This document shows, piece after piece, positions 1-6,790 of a DNA stretch of 64,000 nt. How positions within the stretch are numbered: the first letter of the stretch is position 1; every line of letters starts with the position of its first letter. A program made the translations under genes and the position numbers. The notes under the pieces are model-generated. The model worked only from the letters and a program-made list of their open reading frames with translations. It did not search any database and was not told the DNA's origin. This stretch comes from Bacteroidales bacterium (GTDB lineage Bacteria; Bacteroidota; Bacteroidia; Bacteroidales; WCHB1-69), in the NCBI GenBank assembly GCA_017650305.1, contig JAGCFD010000060.1:62001-126000 (forward strand), read 5' to 3'.

Positions 1-1
1 C

Positions 2-376
2 TACAACGATGGCCACTGGCAAGGCTTCTGGGGGAATGATGTCGATGTGGAATTCGATTTCGGCAAGAAGACGGTCATCCAACAGTTCAAGACCCGCTTC
101 TTCCAGAATGTGCAGGACTGGATCATGTCGCCTAAGGAGTTGGAACTCTATGTCTCAAATGATGGCGTCAACTATAAGCTCTACACCACCGTGCAGGTGA
201 AGGATGTGAACTACGACTCCGGTATCCCCATCGTCTATACGGTGCAAGCCGACAATCTGAACATCAAATCCCGCTATGTGAGGGTCGTGGCGAAGAATGG
301 CGGTCTGCTGCCCGAGTGGCACATGTCCCACGGTCAGCCCTCCTACATCTTCTGCGACGAGATGATTTTCCAGTAA
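2..376 (+). CDS. C-terminal part of a secreted glycoside hydrolase (discoidin / F5-8 type C domain), 5' end cut
   Basis: The reading frame is open from base 2 and ends with TAA, so only the last 124 residues are present. They form a discoidin-like (F5/8 type C) carbohydrate-binding module: a WQGFWGNDVDVEFDFG start, a central KELELYVSNDG strand, and a YVRVVAKN then IFCDEMIFQ finish. Modules of this wording are common at the C-terminus of Bacteroidota GH20 beta-N-acetylhexosaminidases, and an intact GH20 gene lies 1.8 kb downstream, so a GH20 enzyme is the best guess. The catalytic domain is outside the window, so the family is inferred. An internal ATG at 47 is not the true start, because homology runs upstream of it. 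Confidence 0.7.
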   Translation, partial: YNDGHWQGFWGNDVDVEFDFGKKTVIQQFKTRFFQNVQDWIMSPKELELYVSNDGVNYKLYTTVQVKDVNYDSGIPIVYTVQADNLNIKSRYVRVVAKNGGLLPEWHMSHGQPSYIFCDEMIFQ

Positions 377-385
377 TCGGAATCG

Positions 386-1246
386 TTACAAGCTAAATAC
401 CTTCTGAAAGAACTCCACCGTGCGTGTCACCACTATTTTGCGGTGACGGCTGATGGTGTGGTTTTCCCCCTTTATGACTTGGAGTTGTGCGGAGGTGCCA
501 TACGTCTCCAGAAACTTCTCGCTACACCAAAGGGGGACAATGCCGTCGCGGCTGCCGTGCAAAAGGAGCACCGGACCCTTGAAAGCGCTGGCGGTGCCGT
601 AGATGTCCAGTTGCTGGGTGGTGAGGAGGTATTCTCTTCCCAATTTCATGAAGCCCCAGCAGCGGATGTACTCGGGCGGGTCGGCGGGGTTGAAGGTCGC
701 GTTGAAGAACTTGCCGTTTTGGCACGCCTCCTTGATGACCGAGCCGGGGGCGATGAGCACCACGCCGTCAGGGGAGTCCCCGTTGGCCGATAGCCTGCCC
801 GCCGTCATGGAGGCGATGACACCGCCCTGGGAGTGCCCAAGGAGTCCAATGCCATCCACATATTTCAGATTGCGAACGTACTTCCACACCGCTTGTGCGT
901 CGGCCAGTTCCTTCTCAATGGTCATGTCTTGCATACGCCCCTGACTCTGGCCATGCCCGTCAAAGTCGAAACGGATGGAGGCTATTCCCGCCTTGGCCAG
1001 AGCTTTGGCCAGGGCCGGCATGGGATTAATGCCTTTGTTGGCAAAAATGCCATGCATTAAGATGACCATCGGACAGCGGTCTGTGTTAGGGTTGAACCCG
1101 TCGGGAAGGGTGATCTTGAAGGCAATGGCACCCTCTGGACCTTTGATAGGGCTCTTGAGCGGAACATTCCGGTTCGAGTCTCCCAAGGCGACCATGCAAA
1201 GGAGGCATATTATAACAAGGGAGAGGATTATGGCTGTTTTTTTCAT
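386..1246 (-). CDS. Exported alpha/beta hydrolase (S33 / dienelactone hydrolase-like)
   Basis: 286 residues. An N-terminal hydrophobic segment (residues 4-21) suggests export or membrane anchoring. The fold is read from an oxyanion strand VILMHG (61-66), the nucleophile elbow GHSQGG (Ser139), an acid strand LLLHGSRDG and a late His in GENHTISRH, giving a full Ser-Asp-His triad. Such proteins are serine esterases or peptidases acting on small esters; the substrate cannot be told. It stands alone, tail-to-tail with the partial glycosidase, and is driven by a -7 box (TACATTTGC, minus strand 1292-1284) that is divergent from the promoter of the FISUMP gene. Confidence 0.8.
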   Translation of the reverse strand: MKKTAIILSLVIICLLCMVALGDSNRNVPLKSPIKGPEGAIAFKITLPDGFNPNTDRCPMVILMHGIFANKGINPMPALAKALAKAGIASIRFDFDGHGQSQGRMQDMTIEKELADAQAVWKYVRNLKYVDGIGLLGHSQGGVIASMTAGRLSANGDSPDGVVLIAPGSVIKEACQNGKFFNATFNPADPPEYIRCWGFMKLGREYLLTTQQLDIYGTASAFKGPVLLLHGSRDGIVPLWCSEKFLETYGTSAQLQVIKGENHTISRHRKIVVTRTVEFFQKVFSL

Positions 1247-1283
1247 CTCTTTGAGGTGCTGATGATGGAAATTGTTTTGTGAG

Positions 1284-1312
1284 GCAAATGTACGTTTTTT
1301 TTATATTTTTGC
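1284..1312. promoter_or_regulatory. Divergent promoter pair (Bacteroidota -7 boxes)
   Basis: The minus-strand TACATTTGC (1292-1284) serves the hydrolase, and the plus-strand TATTTTTGC (1304-1312) serves the FISUMP gene. The boxes lie only 11 bases apart, so polymerase binding at the two is probably mutually exclusive. Confidence 0.65.
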
Positions 1313-1384
1313 ACCTGAAAAACTGATTTCTCAACTAGCTAGGAGAATCTCTCAATTAATAACCTCGTTTTTTGATCTTTTGTT

Positions 1385-2122
1385 ATGAGAATATTGTGGT
1401 TGTGGATGGTTCTACTGATGCCTTGTTGGCTCTCTGCCCAGCTGACAGATTGTGGCACGGTGACGGATATTGACGGTAATCAGTATCAAACGGTGCGGAT
1501 CGGCAAGCAGTGCTGGATGCGTTCCAACTTGCGGGTGACGCGCTACGCCGACGGGACGATGCTGGTGCCGTTGAATGAAAACAGACTGACGGAATATGGC
1601 TATTTCTTTCCGGATGGAGATGCATCGTTGGCCCCAAAGTATGGTCTGCTCTACACTTGGCCCACCGCCATGCGCGGTCATGAGACCTCCGAGGAGGTGC
1701 CCAGTGGTGTGCAGGGCATTTGTCCAGACGGCTGGCATCTGCCCAGCAACTATGAGTGGATGGACTTGGAAGATGCCGTCGGCTATAACGAAGCCCTCCG
1801 CTGTGGCACGGATGTCAACTATGTGGCCAAGGCGATGGCATCCAAAGAGGGGTGGAATACGAATGTGGAGGATGTACCCCAGCCGTGCAGTATCTTGGAG
1901 GATGTGAGTGCCAATGATAAGGCGGGTATGAATGTGCTGCCCGCAGGCCTCTGCTTTATGGGATTCTATGGCTATGGAACCGAGACTGGCTTCTGGACCG
2001 CCTCCGATGGCAGTCCCGAGACGTCACCCATACACCGGTTCTACGGCCCTAACGCGACCGTGGAGATCAACTGCACCCCCAAAGAGGCCGGCGCCTCCGT
2101 CCGCTGCGTCAAAAATGAATAG
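1385..2122 (+). CDS. Secreted FISUMP-domain protein
   Basis: 245 residues with a signal peptide (about residues 1-18, ending LSAQ). The rest is one Fibrobacter succinogenes major paralogous (FISUMP) domain: DIDGNQYQTVRIGKQCWM at the start, a YTWPTAM segment, CPDGWHLPSNYEWMDLE in the middle, FWTAS and the C-terminal ASVRCVKN. FISUMP proteins are exported surface proteins widespread in Bacteroidota and Fibrobacter, with no known enzymatic role. No T9SS C-terminal domain or lipobox is present, so it may be periplasmic or released. ATG at 1385 is preceded by a leader of about 65 bases from the -7 box. The stop lies right beside a hairpin-forming repeat. Confidence 0.85.
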   Translation: MRILWLWMVLLMPCWLSAQLTDCGTVTDIDGNQYQTVRIGKQCWMRSNLRVTRYADGTMLVPLNENRLTEYGYFFPDGDASLAPKYGLLYTWPTAMRGHETSEEVPSGVQGICPDGWHLPSNYEWMDLEDAVGYNEALRCGTDVNYVAKAMASKEGWNTNVEDVPQPCSILEDVSANDKAGMNVLPAGLCFMGFYGYGTETGFWTASDGSPETSPIHRFYGPNATVEINCTPKEAGASVRCVKNE

Positions 2123-2124
2123 TC

Positions 2125-2158
2125 GGCTATTAGCCGTTAGCCATTAGCTAACGGCAAT
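2125..2158. repeat. Short dispersed repeat forming a hairpin between convergent genes
   Basis: Bases 2133-2140 (GCCGTTAG) pair with 2148-2155 (CTAACGGC). On the minus strand the sequence matches part of the longer repeats at 11052-11131 and 53757-53826 (GCTAATGGCTAACGGC core). It overlaps the last codons and TAG stop of the GH20 gene and could act as a two-way transcription stop. Confidence 0.6.
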
Positions 2159-3758
2159 TATATCCTCTCTTGTGCAGGATCGGCTTGTGGTAGTCGAGTT
2201 TGCGCAGGAAGGTCTTGTAGTCTTTCTTTGCAGGCTCTGTCCACACGCATTCAGACAGGGCGCAGAAGCGCGGCAGTAGCATGTAGTCGGCCTGCTCAGG
2301 CGTGTTGATGAACTCTGTCCATAGGTTGCACTGGGCGCCGAGAATGTGTTGTTGTGCCACCTCGTCCAAGCCTGTCGGCATGGGGTCGAAGCTGTAGGCG
2401 GTGTCCAAGGTGATGAGGCCAGTCATGGCTAACGGCTCCGTCTTGGGATCTCCTTGGTAGAAGTTGAAGTAGCAGTGCGATGTGGGGCAGAGGATGATGT
2501 CGTTGCCGTGCTTGGCCGCGATGCGGGCGGCATCATAACCTTGCCAGCCCATAATGGTGGAGTATATCTGCATGTCTTCAGAAACCACATCGTCCCAGAT
2601 GATGGCCTTCTTGCCAATACCCTTGAGATAGATCTCGATCTCGTTCATCAGCCACTGCTGCAGGTTGAACTCGTCGGCCAATCCTTTCTCTTGGATGCGG
2701 GCCTGGCATTTGGGGCACACCTGCCAGTTGTCGTTGAACGCCTCGTCACCACCGATGTGGATGTAAGGGTAGGGGAAGAGGTCGGCCACTTCGGCCAGGA
2801 CGTCCTTGTAAAAGGTCAGCACCTGGTCGTTGCCGGCGCACATGATGGCTTTGGGTGGCCAGTAGGGGCCCACAGCCACGGTGTAGGGATAGTCGTCGCA
2901 GGCGAACTGCGGGTAGGCGGCCAGGATGGCGCTGCAGTGACCGGGGATCTCAATCTCGGGGATGATGTCGATATAGCGGGCGGCGGCATAGTCGATGATG
3001 TCGCGGATCTGCTCCTTGGTGTAGAAGCCGCCATAGGTCATGGGCTCGTCGGGCTGCACGGGATGCAGCGTGTCCCACGAGTCGCGTTCGGGACGCCAGG
3101 CACCGACTCGGGTCAGCTCGGGGTACTTGTCGATGGCGATGCGCCAGCCATGATCGTCGGTCAGGTGCCAGTGAAACTTGTTGATCTTGTAGGAGGCCAG
3201 CAAGTCCAGATATTTCTTGATATAGGCAGTGTCGAAGAAGTGACGGCTCACGTCCAGGTGCGTGCCGCGGTAGGCGAAACGGGGCACGTCGGTCATCTTC
3301 AGACAGGGTACCTGCAACTCCTTCGCTTCAGCTAAGATGCTGGGATAGCTCAGCTGGCAGAGCGTCTGGAAGGCGTAGTAGAGACCACGCGTGGTGTTGG
3401 CCTTGGCCGTGATGTTGCGTCGGGTGATGACCATGGTGTATCCCTCTTCACCCAACTTGTCATCGGCTTTCTCGTTGATAGAGAAGAGGATATAATGACC
3501 TTTGGAAGGCTTGCCCTCACTCAGGCCTGGCGTGAAGCCGAAATGCTGCTGAAACTGGTCGCGCACATTCTTGGTGAAGGAGGCATCATCCTGTATGTTC
3601 TCGAAACAGAGCATCGTCTGTTGGTCAATGGTGAAGTTGCCTCGCTTGGCCTGATATTCTGTTGGCTCGGGAATGACGACCACGGGCAAGGCCTTTTGGC
3701 ATCCTTGGACCAGCAGAGCCCCGAGTATAAGTGCGAAGAGAATCTTAATAGATTTCAT
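2148..3758 (-). CDS. Beta-N-acetylhexosaminidase, GH20 lipoprotein
   Basis: 536 residues. Type II signal peptide with lipobox Cys20 (LVQGC), so it is an envelope lipoprotein. An N-terminal GH20b domain (about 25-155) is followed by the GH20 barrel, with HWHLTDDHGWRI (196-207) and the catalytic Asp338-Glu339 pair in HIGGDEAF; this matches substrate-assisted cleavage of terminal GlcNAc or GalNAc. No C-terminal discoidin module is present, so it is a compact version. It lies 19 bases after terC on the same strand and may be co-transcribed. The last residues (NCR) and the stop lie inside a short dispersed repeat. Confidence 0.95.
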   Translation of the reverse strand: MKSIKILFALILGALLVQGCQKALPVVVIPEPTEYQAKRGNFTIDQQTMLCFENIQDDASFTKNVRDQFQQHFGFTPGLSEGKPSKGHYILFSINEKADDKLGEEGYTMVITRRNITAKANTTRGLYYAFQTLCQLSYPSILAEAKELQVPCLKMTDVPRFAYRGTHLDVSRHFFDTAYIKKYLDLLASYKINKFHWHLTDDHGWRIAIDKYPELTRVGAWRPERDSWDTLHPVQPDEPMTYGGFYTKEQIRDIIDYAAARYIDIIPEIEIPGHCSAILAAYPQFACDDYPYTVAVGPYWPPKAIMCAGNDQVLTFYKDVLAEVADLFPYPYIHIGGDEAFNDNWQVCPKCQARIQEKGLADEFNLQQWLMNEIEIYLKGIGKKAIIWDDVVSEDMQIYSTIMGWQGYDAARIAAKHGNDIILCPTSHCYFNFYQGDPKTEPLAMTGLITLDTAYSFDPMPTGLDEVAQQHILGAQCNLWTEFINTPEQADYMLLPRFCALSECVWTEPAKKDYKTFLRKLDYHKPILHKRGYNCR

Positions 3759-3777
3759 AATTTGTCGATTTTAAGGT

Positions 3778-4842
3778 TTATTTTTGTAAAGACTCCATCT
3801 TTTTCTTAGGCGGGAACAACAGCGATAACACGATGCTCCCCACCAGGATGGCCAGGATGACTGCCAGTGATACTCCCGTGGAGATGACTGCTTCGTGGGA
3901 GATGAAGGGCAGCAGCATCTTGACACCGATGAAGGTGAGCAGGATGGCCACTCCGATCTTCAAGTAGGCGAACTTGTCCATCACACTCTCCAGCATGAAG
4001 AACAACGACCGCAGACCTAAGATAGCGAAGATGTTGGACATGAACACGATATAGGGGTCTTCCGTCACCGAGAAGATGGCGGGGATGGAGTCAAAGGCGA
4101 AGATGATGTCGGAGAACTCGATGACGAGCAACACGATGAAGAGCGGGGTCACCAGCCAGCGACCATCCACCTTGGTGAAGAAGTTGTGGCCGTCGAAGTG
4201 GTCGGTGCTGAGCTTCCGCTTGGCGAAAAACTTCACCAATACATGGTTTTTGACGTCCACCTCCTCTTTTTTGTTACGTTCTATAAACATCTTGACACCC
4301 GAATAGATCAGGAAGCCGCCGAAGACGAGCAGGATCCAGTGGAACCGCTGTATCAGCGCGGAGGCGGTCATGATGAAGATGAGACGCATCACGATGGCGC
4401 CAAGGATGCCGTAGAAGAGCACCCGGTGATAGTAGGCTTTCTCCACCCCGAACGACATGAAGAGCATGATCATCACAAAGATATTGTCGATGGAGAGGGT
4501 CTCCTCGATGAAGTAGCCGGTGATGTATTCCAAGGAGAGGTTCTTGCGATATTTGACGAGGTTGTCTTGGTAAGCGGCATCGTCAGGGTTGAGGTCGATA
4601 TGATCGTGATATTTGGAGGCCACCTCGATGAGCGACTGATTGTCGTGGATGCCGTGCAGAATTTCGCCTTTATAACGGATCAGCAGAAAAAAAAGTAGGG
4701 CGAGAGCCACGTAGATGACGGTGGAGCGTACAGATTCTTTGAAGGTTACGACATGGTCTTTTTTGTGAAAAGCACCCAAGTCAAGAGCCAATAAGCCAGC
4801 GATGAAGATGATAAAGCAGACTAAGAAAATAATCTCGTTCAT
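3778..4842 (-). CDS. TerC family integral membrane protein
   Basis: 354 residues with about nine hydrophobic segments. Typical TerC features are the acidic membrane motifs: FIEETLSIDNIFV in an early helix and EFSDIIFAFDSIPA in a later one, whose Asp and Glu side chains are thought to handle metal ions. Members are linked to tellurite resistance and, more generally, to manganese or calcium export and metal loading of exported proteins. A charged loop between these motifs (around KKEEVDVKNHVLVKFF) is cytoplasmic by prediction. A -7 box lies about 20 bases upstream of the ATG. No other ter genes are nearby, so a metal-homeostasis role is more likely than tellurite resistance. Confidence 0.9.
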   Translation of the reverse strand: MNEIIFLVCFIIFIAGLLALDLGAFHKKDHVVTFKESVRSTVIYVALALLFFLLIRYKGEILHGIHDNQSLIEVASKYHDHIDLNPDDAAYQDNLVKYRKNLSLEYITGYFIEETLSIDNIFVMIMLFMSFGVEKAYYHRVLFYGILGAIVMRLIFIMTASALIQRFHWILLVFGGFLIYSGVKMFIERNKKEEVDVKNHVLVKFFAKRKLSTDHFDGHNFFTKVDGRWLVTPLFIVLLVIEFSDIIFAFDSIPAIFSVTEDPYIVFMSNIFAILGLRSLFFMLESVMDKFAYLKIGVAILLTFIGVKMLLPFISHEAVISTGVSLAVILAILVGSIVLSLLFPPKKKMESLQK

Positions 4843-4861
4843 TTTGATGAAAAATTAGGCG

Positions 4862-4870
4862 GCAAAGATA
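4862..4870 (-). promoter_or_regulatory. -7 box for terC
   Basis: TATCTTTGC on the minus strand, 20 bases upstream of the terC start codon, in the short gap to the thioesterase gene. Confidence 0.65.
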
Positions 4871-4881
4871 AATTTTTTATG

Positions 4882-5304
4882 CTAACGAGATGAAGTGTCG
4901 AGGAGTTCTTTCAGCTTGTTTGCAAAATCTGGGAAATTGCGTTCCAAGATGATGGGTTTTCCGTTCAGATCGACGAAGCAGTGTCGCGAGCGTCCTGTCA
5001 TGACAAGTTCGCCTTCTGGCATTTTGTGCATGGTATAGCGGATGGCGAGCCGCACGCCGTGGAACTCTTCGATTTCCACCGCTATCTCCACATGGTCGTC
5101 AAAACGGGTGGGTGATTTGTATTCGCATTCCACGGCGATGACGGGCGAGATGATGCCGTCCTCTTCCAGTTTGCGGTACCCGAAGCCGATTTGCTCTAGA
5201 AAGTCGACTCGAGCCTCCTCCATCCAGCGTACGTAGTTAGAGTGGTGCACGACCCCCATCTTGTCGGTTTCGTAATATTTGACATGGTGCACATAGGTTT
5301 TCAT
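4882..5304 (-). CDS. Acyl-CoA thioesterase, hotdog fold (YbgC/FadM type)
   Basis: 140 residues, the usual length for a single hotdog domain. The N-terminal YYETDKMGVVHHSNYVRWMEEAR carries the 4-hydroxybenzoyl-CoA thioesterase signature, with the catalytic Asp of TDKMG and the HHSNY stretch. It is predicted to hydrolyse short or medium acyl-CoA esters in the cytoplasm. It has its own -7 box (TATGTTTGC, minus strand 5352-5344). The chain length used cannot be told. Confidence 0.9.
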   Translation of the reverse strand: MKTYVHHVKYYETDKMGVVHHSNYVRWMEEARVDFLEQIGFGYRKLEEDGIISPVIAVECEYKSPTRFDDHVEIAVEIEEFHGVRLAIRYTMHKMPEGELVMTGRSRHCFVDLNGKPIILERNFPDFANKLKELLDTSSR

Positions 5305-5343
5305 ATAGGATAGTGTATAATGTTAATTTTTGAAAATCAGGCG

Positions 5344-5352
5344 GCAAACATA
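5344..5352 (-). promoter_or_regulatory. -7 box for the thioesterase gene
   Basis: TATGTTTGC on the minus strand, about 40 bases upstream of the thioesterase start. Confidence 0.6.
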
Positions 5353-5389
5353 CACAAAATATGTCATGGTTCTTTCAAACCATTTTGGA

Positions 5390-6529
5390 CTACTCGTTCT
5401 CGGTGATTTCGTTCAGTTTTGCTTCCAATTCCTTAATGGTAGGGATAGTTCCTTCGATTTTTTCAGGATAGAATCTCTCCAATTCATATTCGGATATGCC
5501 TATTGGTTGGCTGCTTGATTCCAACGCATATTTGGCAAGCGTGTTATCTTTGCTTCTGCAAATCAGCAACCCAATGGTGGGATTGTCCTTTCCTTCTTCT
5601 CTCAGTATGTGGTTTGCGGCAGCAACGTATGTTCCTAACTGCCCGATATCCTGAGCATCGAACTTGTCTATTTTCACCTCAACGACCACGTAACATCTGA
5701 GTTTGATGTTATAGAACAGAAGATCAATGAATTTTTCTGTATCACCGATTAGCAAGCGGTATTCTTTGCCCACGTATGCAAAACCAGTGCCCAGTTCTAT
5801 TAAAAAATTGGTGATATTGGCAAGCAGAGCTTCTTTGAGTTGCGTCTCATTATGCCTTTTTGTCACTCCAGCAAAGGCGAAATTATACGGGTCCTTTGTG
5901 AGTTCTTGTGCCAAGTCACTGGAGGGTTCCGGAATGGTTGCTTTGAAGTTTGTGATAGCTTTCCCGTTACGTTCATACAAGCCTGTGTCAATCCAGTTTA
6001 GTAGCAAGGCTCTACTCCATCCGTTTTCCACTGTTTGGTTCACGAAAAACAATGCTTTGTCCACATCGCCTTTCACCTTGTCCATGATAAGTTTATGATG
6101 CCCCCACGGCACCTTGAAAATATCCTCGTACAGATGTGGCGTTTCAGACACGGTCAATTCGCCCCCAACTTGGGGGTGTTTTGACGGTAAAACATTATCG
6201 GGTAATTCGCCCTCAACTTGGGGTTGAATTACAAAACACTGTGAATAAAGCAGATAGAATCTCCTGCAATATCTCAAATTTGTTACAGAAAGACCTTCAG
6301 CTTGAGGCATTGCCTTTTTCAAATCTTTACTCAATTGTGCGATGACGCCTTCGCCCCAACGCTCTTCCACTTTCATTTCCACAATGTCGTGCCCCAACAG
6401 CCAATTGAATCGCAATTGTTCCTCATTCACTTTGATAGCCGCCTTAATCTGACATTGACGGTATCGCTTCACAAGGTTTTGCACCCATTGTGCGTATGAT
6501 TTGTCCATTATGGTTATTGTCTTGCTCAT
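5390..6529 (-). CDS. DUF1016 / YhcG-type PD-(D/E)XK nuclease with palindrome-encoded inserts
   Basis: 379 residues. An N-terminal DUF1016 helical domain (about 10-190) is followed by a PD-(D/E)XK nuclease domain with Asp269 (FIDLLFYN) and Glu284-x-Lys286 (VEVKIDKF), all intact. YhcG-type proteins are predicted nucleases often carried beside restriction systems, as here next to a type IIG enzyme. Residues 103-125 hold two copies of a short peptide (PQVEGEL and PQVGGEL) encoded by near-palindromic DNA; they fall between the helices that precede the conserved HLYEDIFKVPWGHH stretch, so they look like tolerated insertions in a loop. A -7 box lies about 170 bases upstream. The exact cellular role of the family is unsettled. 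Confidence 0.85.
   Translation of the reverse strand: MSKTITIMDKSYAQWVQNLVKRYRQCQIKAAIKVNEEQLRFNWLLGHDIVEMKVEERWGEGVIAQLSKDLKKAMPQAEGLSVTNLRYCRRFYLLYSQCFVIQPQVEGELPDNVLPSKHPQVGGELTVSETPHLYEDIFKVPWGHHKLIMDKVKGDVDKALFFVNQTVENGWSRALLLNWIDTGLYERNGKAITNFKATIPEPSSDLAQELTKDPYNFAFAGVTKRHNETQLKEALLANITNFLIELGTGFAYVGKEYRLLIGDTEKFIDLLFYNIKLRCYVVVEVKIDKFDAQDIGQLGTYVAAANHILREEGKDNPTIGLLICRSKDNTLAKYALESSSQPIGISEYELERFYPEKIEGTIPTIKELEAKLNEITENE
6156..6230. repeat. Two REP-like palindromes inside the DUF1016 gene
   Basis: A repeat unit AATTCGCCC(C/T)CAACTTGGGG occurs at 6156-6175 and 6204-6223, 48 bases apart. The first holds a perfect CCCCCAA-C-TTGGGGG hairpin (6162-6176). The second extends to AATTC/GAATT outer arms (6204-6230). 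The spacing is a multiple of three and both are read in the same frame, giving PQVGGEL-like peptides. Confidence 0.75.
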
Positions 6530-6693
6530 TTTTCGATAATGTTTGGTCTTTATTTACTGACTTCCGTTGTTTTATTCTTTACTTTGTTGTCAACAATCAA
6601 CAATCAGGAAACGATCGTGGTTTCGTTTAAGGTCGCAAATTGCGATCTTAAACTCAAAATTGTTTTCCATAATTTTGTTTTCCTTTTTGAAAT

Positions 6694-6702
6694 GCAAAGA
6701 TA
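6694..6702 (-). promoter_or_regulatory. -7 box for the DUF1016 gene
   Basis: TATCTTTGC on the minus strand with a TTG about 20 bases further upstream, in the 261-base gap between the type IIG gene and the DUF1016 gene. Nothing else is evident in that gap. Confidence 0.55.
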
Positions 6703-6790
6703 CACCAAAACCAACCGTTTGTCAAGGGTTTGTCGATTTTTGTTTTCTAAAAAAAACACAGGAATTTCATCAACAGCATACATGCACCAT

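Noticed and set aside
2454..3335. A 293-codon plus-strand frame across the GH20 gene
   Set aside because: Shadow of the GH20 codon pattern; no signal peptide or motif.
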